From Bacillus sp. AFS015802 (GTDB lineage Bacteria > Bacillota > Bacilli > Bacillales > Bacillaceae_B): 64,000 bases of DNA. The stretch lies in contig NZ_NTUP01000020.1 of the NCBI RefSeq assembly GCF_002561455.1, positions 111,964-175,963 on the forward strand, in the 5' to 3' direction. Both the position numbers and the translations under genes were made by a program. Below, piece by piece: positions 1 through 10,837 of the stretch. Each line of letters opens with the position of its first letter. Within the stretch, counting starts at the first letter, position 1. The notes beneath the pieces were generated by a model that was not told where the DNA came from, made no database searches, and saw only the letters and a program-made list of their open reading frames with translations.

Positions 1-168
1 GGCCAAGGTTGCATTCTTCGGGATGATGGATGAACCGGATAAACTTTGACCCGGGTTGAATGAAGATCCGATGATCCATGCAACCGGATAAAGGATGATG
101 GCAAACATGATTCCGATGGCTGCGTATGAAAGTGTTAAACGTATGAGTTTCTGTCTCTTCATATTCAT
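1..168 (-). CDS. mdxG: Maltodextrin ABC transporter permease MdxG/MalG (N-terminal part only)
   Basis: This is the 5' end of a gene cut by the window edge; 56 codons are visible. It begins MNMKRQKL, followed by a hydrophobic first membrane segment and a periplasm-type loop (SSFNPGQSL), as in MalG-family permeases. The ATG lies one base after the stop of the upstream permease gene; an alternative ATG is two codons further in. MalG pairs with MalF in the membrane to form the channel of the maltose/maltodextrin importer. The assignment rests on position directly after a clear MalF homologue and on the short N-terminus, so the exact sugar is inferred. Confidence 0.75.
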   Translation of the reverse strand, partial: MNMKRQKLIRLTLSYAAIGIMFAIILYPVAWIIGSSFNPGQSLSGSSIIPKNATLA

Positions 169-169
169 A

Positions 170-1456
170 TTACATCATATCCTCTTCTTGGAATGATTTC
201 GTTCTCTTGAACTGCCAGATCGCTACTGTGATCACGATGATGGACAATAACAATGTGATGGCAGCAGCTTTCGAATACTGTGCGGAGGTCATCGTCAGAC
301 TATAAATCCATGAGATCAGGATGTCCGTTCCGCCGGCATTTTGTCCTGTCAGGGCAGGTCCACCACCATTGAACAGGTAAATCACGTTGAAGTTATTAAA
401 GTTAAACGTATATTGCGTAATGATGATCGGTGCCGTTGCAAACAGGACAAGCGGCAGGGTGATGTTCTTGAACTTCTGGAAAGCTGATGCCCCGTCTACA
501 GTGGCTGCTTCATACAGTTCATCAGGAATGGATTGAAGCACCCCCGTTGTCATGGCAAAGATGAACGGGAAGCCAAGCCAGGCCTGTATTCCAATCAGGG
601 CAAGCCGTGTGTACATCGGTTCAGTCATCCAAGGTAATCCTTCAATACCGAAGAAACCTAAGATGTCCCTGTTGATCGTTCCGAATGATTCATTGAACAT
701 ACCGGCGAAAACGAGTATGGAAACGAAAGCCGGAATGGCCCAAGGCAGGATGAACACAGTACGAATGATGGCTTTTCCTTTTAAATCCTTTTGATTGACC
801 AGTATCGCCAGGAAGACACCAAGCGCCACTTGAAGCGTTGTCGCACCAAATGTCCAAACGAGTGTCCAGGCGAGTACCGTGATGAATGTTTCTCTCCATA
901 TATCAATCTTGAAGATATCAACAAAGTTTTGAATCCCTACCCAGTCGACCAATTTAGCCGGTGGAGAGTGATATAAATCATAGTTTGTAAACGCCAGTAA
1001 AACCACAAAGATGATCGGGAAGATGACCACGAAGACGAGTAGTAAAAACCCTGGAGACATAATGAGATACGGGAACCCATTGTCGATCAGATTTCTGTAC
1101 TGCTCGCGGATCGTGCTGAGCTTCTCTCCCCTGTCCCTCTTTTCTCCGTTTTTATAGGCGTCCCGCAGATTAAACAGATAAAAGCCGATTCCGAAAATAG
1201 ATACGATGATGGCAAGGATACCGTATACCATTAAGAAAATGGAATGATCTCCGTATGAGACGTCCGTCCCAAGTGTTGTGATCCCCCATAATCCGTAGCC
1301 GATCAAATCTCTGAAGACAAGGATAAAAGCGGCTGTCATGATCAGGAAGAATCCGCCTTTTAGAAACTGTCTATGATACATCTGACCTAATCCAGGGATT
1401 AGGGAAAGGGCCAGTGCTGTTTTTCTATGTTTTGATTGATAGGATTGTTGCTCCAT
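170..1456 (-). CDS. mdxF: Maltodextrin ABC transporter permease MdxF/MalF
   Basis: A 428-residue polytopic membrane protein. The N-terminus has a TM-type segment with PGLGQMYHRQFLKGG, typical of the Bacillus MdxF extension, then further helices and a binding-protein-dependent permease domain in the C-terminal two thirds. The EAA loop is visible as ELYEAATVDGASAFQKF, the site that docks the ATPase. Together with MdxG it forms the membrane channel for maltodextrins delivered by MdxE. It lies downstream of mdxE, separated by about 150 bases holding two hairpins, and one base ahead of mdxG. No ATPase gene is present in the window; in Bacillus this importer normally uses a shared ATPase (MsmX) encoded elsewhere. 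Confidence 0.9.
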   Translation of the reverse strand: MEQQSYQSKHRKTALALSLIPGLGQMYHRQFLKGGFFLIMTAAFILVFRDLIGYGLWGITTLGTDVSYGDHSIFLMVYGILAIIVSIFGIGFYLFNLRDAYKNGEKRDRGEKLSTIREQYRNLIDNGFPYLIMSPGFLLLVFVVIFPIIFVVLLAFTNYDLYHSPPAKLVDWVGIQNFVDIFKIDIWRETFITVLAWTLVWTFGATTLQVALGVFLAILVNQKDLKGKAIIRTVFILPWAIPAFVSILVFAGMFNESFGTINRDILGFFGIEGLPWMTEPMYTRLALIGIQAWLGFPFIFAMTTGVLQSIPDELYEAATVDGASAFQKFKNITLPLVLFATAPIIITQYTFNFNNFNVIYLFNGGGPALTGQNAGGTDILISWIYSLTMTSAQYSKAAAITLLLSIIVITVAIWQFKRTKSFQEEDMM

Positions 1457-1494
1457 CCTATATTCCCCTTTCTACGTTCACGATTTTAATAAGC

Positions 1495-1546
1495 TTCAAG
1501 AGCTTTTTAAGAAAAGAAATCTTTATTTCCTTAAAAAGCCCTTGAA
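1495..1546 (-). other. Long hairpin between mdxE and mdxF
   Basis: Arms at 1495-1514 and 1526-1546 are complementary apart from one mismatch and one bulge, with a loop of about 11 bases. It is AT-rich and lies shortly upstream of mdxF on the transcribed strand. Together with the hairpin at 1562-1597 it could stabilise mdxE mRNA or reduce read-through, so that binding protein is made in excess over permeases. Function is inferred. Confidence 0.6.
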
Positions 1547-1561
1547 TGGGTCTTTAAAAGG

Positions 1562-1597
1562 ATAGCAGTACCTCTCAAGATGAGAAGGTACCGCTAT
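1562..1597 (-). terminator. Hairpin just after mdxE (partial terminator or mRNA stabiliser)
   Basis: Near-perfect inverted repeat with a 4-5 base loop, starting about nine bases after the mdxE stop. It is followed on the transcribed strand only by a short CCTTTTAAAG stretch, a weak U-tract, so partial termination or 3'-end protection is more likely than complete termination. Confidence 0.55.
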
Positions 1598-1605
1598 GGT
1601 TAGGA

Positions 1606-2883
1606 TTAGTTAGAATGATTCGCATCAATGTTTTGTTCGATTTGCTTAACCGCTGCATCAAGAGCCGCTTTCGGTTCTTGCTTACCGGTTACAACCGTTT
1701 GAAGTGAATCAGCCATTGGTCCCCAAACTTCTCCCATCTCAGGGATGTTCGGCATTGGAACCGCAAATTGAGATTGCTCGGCAACCGCTTTTGCACCAGG
1801 GTTGTCAGCGATCGCAGGATCGTCGATCAGACCTTGGTTAGTTGGAACTTCTTGTGTTTGTTCAAAGCGTAATTTCGCATACTCGTCTTGAGTGATGAAT
1901 TCGATGAATTTTTGAGCCCACTCTTTATTTTTAGAGTAGCCTGACACGTGCCAGCCTTTCACACCCATGAATGTCTTCATCGGCTCTCCATTTGGAAGCT
2001 TAGGCATAGCAGCAATACCGATGTCGATACCGGCATCTTTATATCCTTGGAAAGACCAAGGTCCGTTCATGACAGAAGCAACTTTTCCTTCACCGAATAG
2101 CCCGTCAAGTGCAGATCCTCCGTTTTCCCCGATGATTCCTTTAGGGAATAAACCTTCTGTGTACCAGTTTTGAATATATTCTGTACCTTTTACAGCACCT
2201 TCATTGTTTAAGCCAAGGTCTGTAGGTACTAAAGATCCATTTTCTTCACCAAATACATATCCGCCGAATCCACCGATCGGTGCATGTGCGAAATAGAAGT
2301 TATCCCATAGTGCCAAGAAACCGTAGTTTCCGTCTTTCGTGAAATCTTTAGCGAATGTGTATACTTCATCCATTGTTTTTGGTGCTTCTTCCATCAGCGC
2401 TTTGTTGTAGATGAATACAGGCGTTTCTGAAGATTTTGGAAGACCATATAGTTTCCCATCATATGTCTCAGCCGACATTGAAGACTCAGTGAATCGATCC
2501 TTCACTTCCGACTCGACTTCTAAAGGAGCGATATGCCCTGCAAGAGCAAGCTCACCGATTTGGTCATGTGGTAATGTCAATACGTCAGGACCGGTTCCAG
2601 CAGGTCCGTCCAAACGTAATTGTTCTTTCATCTTAGTAGCCATTTCGACTTCTTTCACTTCTACTTTGATGCCAGTTTCTTCTTCGAACTTGGCACCTAC
2701 TTCATCCAGCCATCCAGTTTTCTCTTGATCTTCCCAGACAACTAGTTTTTCAGGTTTGTTTGCATCGTCCGCTTTTTTCTCTCCGCTGTCGCTTCCCGAT
2801 CCTTCTTCACGGTTTGGACCACAAGCAGCGAGCGCCCCTAACACAAGCATGATTACCATCAATAATGATAACGCTTTCTTCAT
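1606..2883 (-). CDS. mdxE: Maltodextrin-binding lipoprotein MdxE
   Basis: A 425-residue extracellular solute-binding protein of the MalE type. A lipoprotein signal peptide ends in a lipobox LAAC with Cys21 as the lipidated residue, followed by a charged linker (GSGSDSGEKK) and a mature domain with MalE-family features (WEDQEKTGW, PKSSETPVFIYNKAL, NGPWSFQGYKDAG). It captures maltodextrins at the outer face of the membrane and passes them to MdxFG. The gene starts the transport operon and is divergent from the neopullulanase gene. The shared upstream region contains a sigma-A promoter, a CcpA-type cre site and a LacI-family palindrome, which points to maltodextrin induction and glucose repression. 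Confidence 0.9.
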   Translation of the reverse strand: MKKALSLLMVIMLVLGALAACGPNREEGSGSDSGEKKADDANKPEKLVVWEDQEKTGWLDEVGAKFEEETGIKVEVKEVEMATKMKEQLRLDGPAGTGPDVLTLPHDQIGELALAGHIAPLEVESEVKDRFTESSMSAETYDGKLYGLPKSSETPVFIYNKALMEEAPKTMDEVYTFAKDFTKDGNYGFLALWDNFYFAHAPIGGFGGYVFGEENGSLVPTDLGLNNEGAVKGTEYIQNWYTEGLFPKGIIGENGGSALDGLFGEGKVASVMNGPWSFQGYKDAGIDIGIAAMPKLPNGEPMKTFMGVKGWHVSGYSKNKEWAQKFIEFITQDEYAKLRFEQTQEVPTNQGLIDDPAIADNPGAKAVAEQSQFAVPMPNIPEMGEVWGPMADSLQTVVTGKQEPKAALDAAVKQIEQNIDANHSN

Positions 2884-2935
2884 ATTGACCCCTCCTAAGT
2901 ATGGTAAAAACTATTGTTTCTTGTTTTAGATTGAA

Positions 2936-2945
2936 CAAACGTTTG
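2936..2945. promoter_or_regulatory. LacI-family palindromic operator (MalR/MdxR-like)
   Basis: Perfect 10-bp palindrome CAAACGTTTG with partly matching flanks, about 50 bases upstream of the mdxE start. The sequence resembles operators of MalR-type LacI-family regulators of maltose genes. It lies downstream of the predicted mdxE transcription start, where a repressor would block elongation. The cognate regulator gene is not in the window. Confidence 0.55.
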
Positions 2946-2990
2946 CATAAACTGAGACTTAGACTAGAAGATATCGCTTACATATTTTTG

Positions 2991-3004
2991 TGAAAACGAT
3001 TGCA
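2991..3004. promoter_or_regulatory. Catabolite response element (CcpA site)
   Basis: TGAAAACGATTGCA fits the cre consensus closely, with one deviating position in the AT-rich half. It lies about 13 bases downstream of the -10 box of the mdxE promoter, a position typical for CcpA repression. Confidence 0.65.
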
Positions 3005-3017
3005 CAACCTAACTCTT

Positions 3018-3045
3018 ATTATACAAACTATAATTCTTTTGACAA
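3018..3045 (-). promoter_or_regulatory. Sigma-A promoter for mdxE
   Basis: On the minus strand: -35 TTGTCA (3045-3040), a 16-base spacer, and a perfect -10 TATAAT (3023-3018). The cre site follows directly. The leader would be about 130 bases. Confidence 0.7.
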
Positions 3046-3114
3046 TACTTTTTTGAAAATTTTTTATCGTTAGGCGAAAAAAAGAAAACGCTTCACCCTT
3101 CTATCCTCGTTTTA

Positions 3115-3143
3115 TTGACATAGTCGCTTGTTTGGAATACTCT
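3115..3143 (+). promoter_or_regulatory. Sigma-A promoter for the neopullulanase gene
   Basis: Perfect -35 TTGACA (3115-3120), 17-base spacer, -10 TACTCT (3138-3143). The start codon at 3175 is preceded by GAGGAGG at 3161-3167. Confidence 0.75.
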
Positions 3144-3159
3144 TTAATTGAAATCATAA

Positions 3160-4935
<1,776 letters not shown>

Positions 4936-4956
4936 TGAAGTACATTTAAAAAATAC

Positions 4957-4983
4957 GGGACTATACCTTAAGTGGTTAGTCCC
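4957..4983 (+). terminator. Weak hairpin after the neopullulanase gene
   Basis: A seven-base inverted repeat, GGGACTA paired with TAGTCCC, around a 13-base loop, followed by CTTATCTGTTT. This could be a weak terminator before the MATE gene. Confidence 0.3.
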
Positions 4984-5036
4984 CTTATCTGTTTAAGAAG
5001 ACTGGCCGAGCGTTGGCCTGATAAAGGAGAAACCCT

Positions 5037-6392
5037 ATGAGTAAGCACCAAAAGAATATGACCCTCTTCGCCTTGACTTGGCCGATTTTTATTGAAATCT
5101 TTCTTCATATGCTGATGGGCAATGCCGATACGCTGATGCTCAGTCAATACTCGGATGACTCGGTTGCAGCGGTCGGGGTATCCAACCAGATCCTTTCTCT
5201 CATCATCGTTATGTTCGGGTTTGTGGCGACGGGAACAGCCATCCTCGTAGCTCAGCATTTAGGGGCAGATGAGAATCGGTTGGCCGAGGAAGTCTCCATC
5301 GTTTCCATTGCGGTCAATCTTCTATTCGGTCTCTTCCTGAGTATCGCCCTTGTGTTTTTCAGCAAACCGATCCTATTATCGATGGATCTTCCTCCTTCCC
5401 TTATGAATGAAGCTTCTTCTTATTTAAAAATCGTAGGGGGCTTCGCTTTCATACAGGCACTGATCATGACGGCAGGAGCGATCATGAGAAGCTACGGGTA
5501 TACGAAGGATGCCATGTATATCACCATCGGGATGAATATCATCAATGTAATCGGAAACTACTTATTTATTTTCGGACCCTTCGGCATCCCTGTACTAGGT
5601 GTGGAAGGGGTGGCCATATCCACCATCGCCTCAAGGCTGATCGGATTCATCGTAAGCATGATCGTGATATGGAAACGAATTCCTGATGCTCTTCCAATCA
5701 GGAGATTATTCCGGCTGCCCGTTTCCCACGTGAAAAATTTGTTGCGCATCGGGATCCCCTCGGCAGGAGAGCATCTATCCTACAACGGTTCCCAAATGGT
5801 CATAACCTACTTCATTGCAAGTATCGGCACGAACGCACTGACGACAAAGGTGTATGCACAGAATCTGATGATGTTCATTTTCTTGTTCAGCGTCGCCATC
5901 AGCCAGGGAACGCAGATCCTCATCGGCCACATGATTGGAGCAAGAGAATTTGACAGTGCTTATGAACGGTGCTTGAAAAGCTTAAAGATCGCCATTATCA
6001 TCTCTCTCATCATGGCAGGGATCTTCTCCGTTGCAGCAGAACCGCTTCTCCGCATCTTTACAAGCAACGAGGAAATCATCTCCCTGGGCAAGACGCTGAT
6101 CTACCTTACCATCATTCTTGAGCCGGGAAGAAGCTTCAACCTTGTTGTCATCAATTCGCTCAGAGCCGCGGGAGATGTACGCTTCCCTGTGTATATGGGG
6201 ATCTTATCCATGTGGGGAGTGAGCGTCACCCTCTCCTATATACTCGGCATCTGGTTTGGGCTTGGGCTCGTCGGAATCTGGATATCATTCATAGCCGACG
6301 AATGGCTGCGAGGCATCATCATGCTCAAACGCTGGCGCTCCAAAGCCTGGATCCACAAACGATTCACCCAACGTGACGAAAGCGCCATATAG
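5037..6392 (+). CDS. MATE family efflux transporter (YisQ-like)
   Basis: A 451-residue protein with about 12 hydrophobic segments in two similar halves, typical of MatE-domain transporters. It starts MSKHQKNMTLFALTWPIFIE, with the characteristic GNADTLMLSQYSDDSVAAVG loop near residue 30 and internal SAGEHLSYNGSQM in the second half. MATE proteins export drugs or metabolites using Na+ or H+ gradients. The ATG follows AAAGGAG by seven bases. In B. subtilis the MATE gene yisQ follows yisP; here a MATE gene sits on the far side of glnK-amtB from crtM, so it may be the positional counterpart. Substrate unknown. Confidence 0.88.
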   Translation: MSKHQKNMTLFALTWPIFIEIFLHMLMGNADTLMLSQYSDDSVAAVGVSNQILSLIIVMFGFVATGTAILVAQHLGADENRLAEEVSIVSIAVNLLFGLFLSIALVFFSKPILLSMDLPPSLMNEASSYLKIVGGFAFIQALIMTAGAIMRSYGYTKDAMYITIGMNIINVIGNYLFIFGPFGIPVLGVEGVAISTIASRLIGFIVSMIVIWKRIPDALPIRRLFRLPVSHVKNLLRIGIPSAGEHLSYNGSQMVITYFIASIGTNALTTKVYAQNLMMFIFLFSVAISQGTQILIGHMIGAREFDSAYERCLKSLKIAIIISLIMAGIFSVAAEPLLRIFTSNEEIISLGKTLIYLTIILEPGRSFNLVVINSLRAAGDVRFPVYMGILSMWGVSVTLSYILGIWFGLGLVGIWISFIADEWLRGIIMLKRWRSKAWIHKRFTQRDESAI

Positions 6393-6417
6393 AGGGACGG
6401 CCCTCCCGCAAACAAGC

Positions 6418-6449
6418 AGTCAGCTCAAACGATGAGCTGGCTCTTTTTT
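6418..6449 (+). terminator. Rho-independent terminator of the MATE gene
   Basis: Ten-base stem (6418-6427 with 6433-6442) around AACGA, followed by a run of seven T after one C. Confidence 0.85.
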
Positions 6450-6479
6450 TATGTTGTGAGAAAGCCCATTTTTAATTAA

Positions 6480-6496
6480 TGTTAACTTTTTTTACA
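6480..6496. promoter_or_regulatory. TnrA/GlnR box upstream of glnK (site 1)
   Basis: TGTTA-N7-TTACA is an exact match to the TGTNAN7TNACA consensus shared by the Bacillus nitrogen regulators TnrA and GlnR. It lies upstream of the likely glnK promoter. Confidence 0.8.
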
Positions 6497-6524
6497 TAAA
6501 AACGCTTTCAATGCAAATTAACAC

Positions 6525-6553
6525 TTGAACTTTTATTATTTTCTGAATATGAT
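6525..6553 (+). promoter_or_regulatory. Candidate sigma-A promoter for glnK-amtB
   Basis: TTGAAC (6525-6530), 17-base spacer, TATGAT (6548-6553). It lies between the two TnrA/GlnR boxes. Site 1 would then be centred near -72, further upstream than the -50 usual for TnrA activation, so a different start such as one using TATTAT at 6534-6539 is possible. Confidence 0.5.
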
Positions 6554-6572
6554 AAATAATATAACTAATTCA

Positions 6573-6589
6573 TGTTACATTTTCTAACA
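6573..6589. promoter_or_regulatory. TnrA/GlnR box upstream of glnK (site 2)
   Basis: TGTTA-N7-TAACA is a second exact match to TGTNAN7TNACA, placed downstream of the predicted -10 box and 51 bases ahead of the glnK start. This placement suits repression. Confidence 0.75.
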
Positions 6590-6639
6590 TCAAAGAAGCG
6601 TTTTATCGAAAGACTGAAAAATAAAAGGAGGAAACATCC

Positions 6640-6981
6640 ATGAAAAAAGTAGAAGCGATCATCCGGGCAGAAGCATTTTTATCTTTACGGGAAGCATTGT
6701 GCCTGCGCGGCTTCAGCGGCCTGACTGTATCCGAAGCAGCAGGCTGCGGGAAACAAAAAGGAAAACAAGGAATCTTCAGGGGGAACAAATTCGAACTTCA
6801 ATTGGTCCCGCGCATCAAAGTGGAAATGATTGTGGACGATGGGCAGGTGGAAGATATCATCGACCTCATCGTTGAGCATTGCAGTACTGAGACCGTGGGA
6901 GACGGAAAGATCTTCATCTATCCTGTTGAGGATGTCATTCGAATTCGGACAGGTGAAAGAGGAAAAAAAGCAGTACTATAG
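6640..6981 (+). CDS. glnK: Nitrogen regulatory protein PII (GlnK)
   Basis: A 113-residue PII protein. The T-loop region GCGKQKG...RGNKFELQLVPRIKVE and the C-terminal GDGKIFIYPVEDVIRIRTGERG are diagnostic. PII trimers sense ATP/ADP and 2-oxoglutarate and block the ammonium channel when nitrogen is plentiful. The residue equivalent to Tyr51, the uridylylation site of enteric PII, is Phe51, so this protein cannot be modified there, in line with Gram-positive PII proteins regulated by ligands alone. It starts eight bases after AAGGAGG and is followed 60 bases later by amtB, the reverse of the amtB-glnK order in B. subtilis. Confidence 0.95.
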   Translation: MKKVEAIIRAEAFLSLREALCLRGFSGLTVSEAAGCGKQKGKQGIFRGNKFELQLVPRIKVEMIVDDGQVEDIIDLIVEHCSTETVGDGKIFIYPVEDVIRIRTGERGKKAVL

Positions 6982-7041
6982 TTGAACAGTCCATAGATTC
7001 ATTCCAACCGTCACGGCCATACCAATTTTGGAGGGATATCA

Positions 7042-8427
<1,386 letters not shown>

Positions 8428-8435
8428 TCCCAGTA

Positions 8436-8462
8436 AGAGCTGCATGATGCGGCTCTTTTTTT
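8436..8462 (+). terminator. Rho-independent terminator of glnK-amtB
   Basis: Stem AGAGCTGC/GCGGCTCT around ATGAT with one G-U pair, followed by seven T. Confidence 0.85.
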
Positions 8463-8532
8463 GCAATCTGAATCCCAAAACATAAATAAGCTCATATGGA
8501 TGGCTTCCCTTACAGCCTCCATACGAGCTTAT

Positions 8533-9369
8533 TTAGGATATGGTCGAAATGATTTTCTCTTTTGCATCTTTTGATACAAAGTGCTTCTTGGAAAAAACAT
8601 TGTAGTGGTTATTTCTCACTTCACCCAGAATCGCACGGTATAGTAAGGCAGCGCCCTTTACAGGCGTTCTCGAATATACTGGATAGAGGTTCATCGTACG
8701 GAAGGCTTTTTCGTAGTATTCTTCGGCAAGCTCCGCCATTTCTTCCCATATGGATTGAAAGGCCTCGTTGACTCGATGGTCCATTAAATCGGTTACGGTA
8801 TATTCATATTTCACCAATAGATCCTGAGGGATATATAATCTTCCTCTCTCAAGATCCTCTCCGATATCTCTCAATATATTGGTAAGCTGCATAGCATACC
8901 CAAGATAGATGCCGTCTTCCCTTAATTGCTGCTCTTTACCGGGGGCAAGAATGGGCAGGAGCATTAAACCTACAGTACTTGCTACGTGATAGGAGTAGTC
9001 AAGGACATCTGCCATTTTCACGTAGTTCATTTCCCTAAGGTCCATCCTTTGGCCCTTTATCATGTCCCTGAAGGCCTGAACATCCATGTTGAACCGGTTA
9101 AACACATCATCCAATGCCACCCATATCGGCTCATCCTGACGATAATAACCGTTTAGAAACGATTCGAACTCCATCTCGAATTGGCGTAATTCCTCAGAAG
9201 GGCTCGTGCCCTCGTCAACGATATCATCTACCCTCCGGCAAAATGCATAAACAGCCCAGACAGCCTTCTTCTGGTCTTTCGGTAAAAGCGAAAATGCTCT
9301 GTAAAACGTTTTGGAATGAAGTTTAATGATATTTTCACAATGATCGTATGCTTCCAAGATCCTGTTCAT
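8533..9369 (-). CDS. crtM: Dehydrosqualene synthase CrtM (squalene/phytoene synthase family)
   Basis: A 278-residue trans-isoprenyl diphosphate synthase of the head-to-head type. The two Asp-rich motifs that bind Mg-diphosphate are DDIVD (near residue 48) and NILRDIGED. The opening HSKTFYRAFSLLPKDQKKAVWAVYA is close to Staphylococcus CrtM. It should join two farnesyl diphosphates to form 4,4'-diapophytoene, the first step of C30 carotenoid synthesis. It is the last gene of a three-gene operon and overlaps the end of the upstream desaturase gene by 35 bases. The ATG at 9369 is preferred; an ATG four codons upstream lies too close to the AAGGAAGG ribosome site. B. subtilis YisP is a relative at the equivalent locus. 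Confidence 0.9.
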   Translation of the reverse strand: MNRILEAYDHCENIIKLHSKTFYRAFSLLPKDQKKAVWAVYAFCRRVDDIVDEGTSPSEELRQFEMEFESFLNGYYRQDEPIWVALDDVFNRFNMDVQAFRDMIKGQRMDLREMNYVKMADVLDYSYHVASTVGLMLLPILAPGKEQQLREDGIYLGYAMQLTNILRDIGEDLERGRLYIPQDLLVKYEYTVTDLMDHRVNEAFQSIWEEMAELAEEYYEKAFRTMNLYPVYSRTPVKGAALLYRAILGEVRNNHYNVFSKKHFVSKDAKEKIISTIS

Positions 9370-10837
9370 GTAAGGACACATCCTTCCTTTCTGATTCTGT
9401 TTTGAACTGTTCTTTAAAGGCTTCGGCCACGAGCTTCGCACCCTGCATGACAATCGGTACCCCTCCACCTGGATGGATCGAAGCCCCGACGGCAAAGATG
9501 TTCTTCTCGGAAAACGGTTGTACCTGGGGTCTGAACGGACCGGACTGTCCTAAACTTGGCGCAATACCGAAACTGCCACCTGAATATAGCCCTTCTTGCA
9601 TTGCCTCTTCAGGCGTCCGGACCTTCATCCATGTGATCCGTTTTCTCAGCTCTTCGAATCCCCTTTCTTCCATTCTATCCAATACGAGATTAGAAAGAAA
9701 TTCTGAAGCTTCCTTCCAGTCCAATTTATCCGAAACAGGAACCGGAATGAGGACATAAAGGACACTCTTACCCTCTGGTGCAAGGGAAGAATCGACCTTG
9801 GTAGGATTAAACACATAAAATGAAGGTTCCTTAGGAATTCTCTCATTCTTGAAAATATCCTCCATATTCGCAGAGAAATCTTCATTTAAATAAAATTGAT
9901 GCATTTCCTTGTCTTCAAATTCCCCATCGACTCCCATATATAAAAGCACGCACCCTGAGGAAGGCTTATATGGTTTAGGTGCTTTCTTCTTTACTAATTT
10001 TGATGCTGCGGGAAAATCCCCGTTGATGATGACTGAATCGATTGGTTCCCTGCGGTCACCGACGACGATATGAGTCGCTTTCCCACCTGCCGTTTCGATT
10101 TCAGAGACAGGAGAGGAGGTATTGATGGTGACGCCATTCCGGTCGCACGCCTTCTTGACATGGTCCAGTAAACCCGCATATCCGCCTTTGATATAGTAAA
10201 TACCATGTTTGTGCTCACTGAAGGATACCAGGCTGTAAATGGCCGGGGTCGTGTAAGGATTCCCTCCGATGTAAAGTGTTTGAAGACCATACGCCGTCTG
10301 GAGTTTCCCGTGATGGAAATAATGCTTTAAGTTCCCCATTACATTTCGATAGGCCTTTAACTTCAGCAGGGATCCCATCGTTTGACGGTTAAGATAATCC
10401 CGCGGCTTCAGAAAGGAGGATTCAAGGAATTGCGGTTTCCCGATGGTAAAGCGTTCATCCATATCATTCATGAATTGAAGAAACCCTTCTTCATCCCCGG
10501 GGAACTTTTCTTTGATTTCCTCATATTGCCTGTCGATATCAGCATACTTCGTATATGTCTGCCCATCTGCAAAATGGACGTCATAGAGGGGATCACAACG
10601 GACAAATTCTATTTCGTCCGTGTCGATGCCTGCCTCCGAGAGGATTGATAGGAGCATATCCGGCAGGAGGACAATGGTCGGCCCCTTATCAATTTTGTAA
10701 TCCCCTTCCTGAACGAATGCAAGACGCCCGCCGATCGTCGCCTCTTTCTCATAGATCGTGACGTCGTGACCCTCCTTCGCCAGTAACAATCCCGATATCA
10801 ATCCACCGATTCCAGACCCTACGATTGCTGTTTTCAT
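9335..10837 (-). CDS. crtN: CrtN-family carotenoid desaturase (4,4'-diapophytoene desaturase-like)
   Basis: A 500-residue FAD-dependent enzyme. The N-terminal dinucleotide fold is VGSGIGGLISG with YEKEATIGGR; DKGPTIVLLPD and LQTLYIGGNPYTTPAIYS resemble Staphylococcus CrtN. The C-terminal FAD motif is FAVGASIHPGGGVPIVMQGAKL. It likely introduces double bonds into diapophytoene to give coloured C30 polyenes. The ATG at 10837 follows GGAGG and overlaps the stop of the upstream paralogue as ATGA, indicating translational coupling. Of the two paralogues this one looks closest to CrtN proper, but family members also act as oxidases on terminal methyl groups, so the exact step is not certain. Confidence 0.85.
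   Translation of the reverse strand: MKTAIVGSGIGGLISGLLLAKEGHDVTIYEKEATIGGRLAFVQEGDYKIDKGPTIVLLPDMLLSILSEAGIDTDEIEFVRCDPLYDVHFADGQTYTKYADIDRQYEEIKEKFPGDEEGFLQFMNDMDERFTIGKPQFLESSFLKPRDYLNRQTMGSLLKLKAYRNVMGNLKHYFHHGKLQTAYGLQTLYIGGNPYTTPAIYSLVSFSEHKHGIYYIKGGYAGLLDHVKKACDRNGVTINTSSPVSEIETAGGKATHIVVGDRREPIDSVIINGDFPAASKLVKKKAPKPYKPSSGCVLLYMGVDGEFEDKEMHQFYLNEDFSANMEDIFKNERIPKEPSFYVFNPTKVDSSLAPEGKSVLYVLIPVPVSDKLDWKEASEFLSNLVLDRMEERGFEELRKRITWMKVRTPEEAMQEGLYSGGSFGIAPSLGQSGPFRPQVQPFSEKNIFAVGASIHPGGGVPIVMQGAKLVAEAFKEQFKTESERKDVSLHEQDLGSIRSL

Noticed and set aside
3086..3095. Second cre-like sequence (GAAAACGCTTCA) upstream of the neopullulanase gene
   Set aside because: The right half is one base short of the consensus spacing, so CcpA binding is doubtful.
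9370..9495. N-terminal extension of CrtM
   Set aside because: It lies inside the desaturase gene, has no ribosome site, and is absent from known CrtM proteins.
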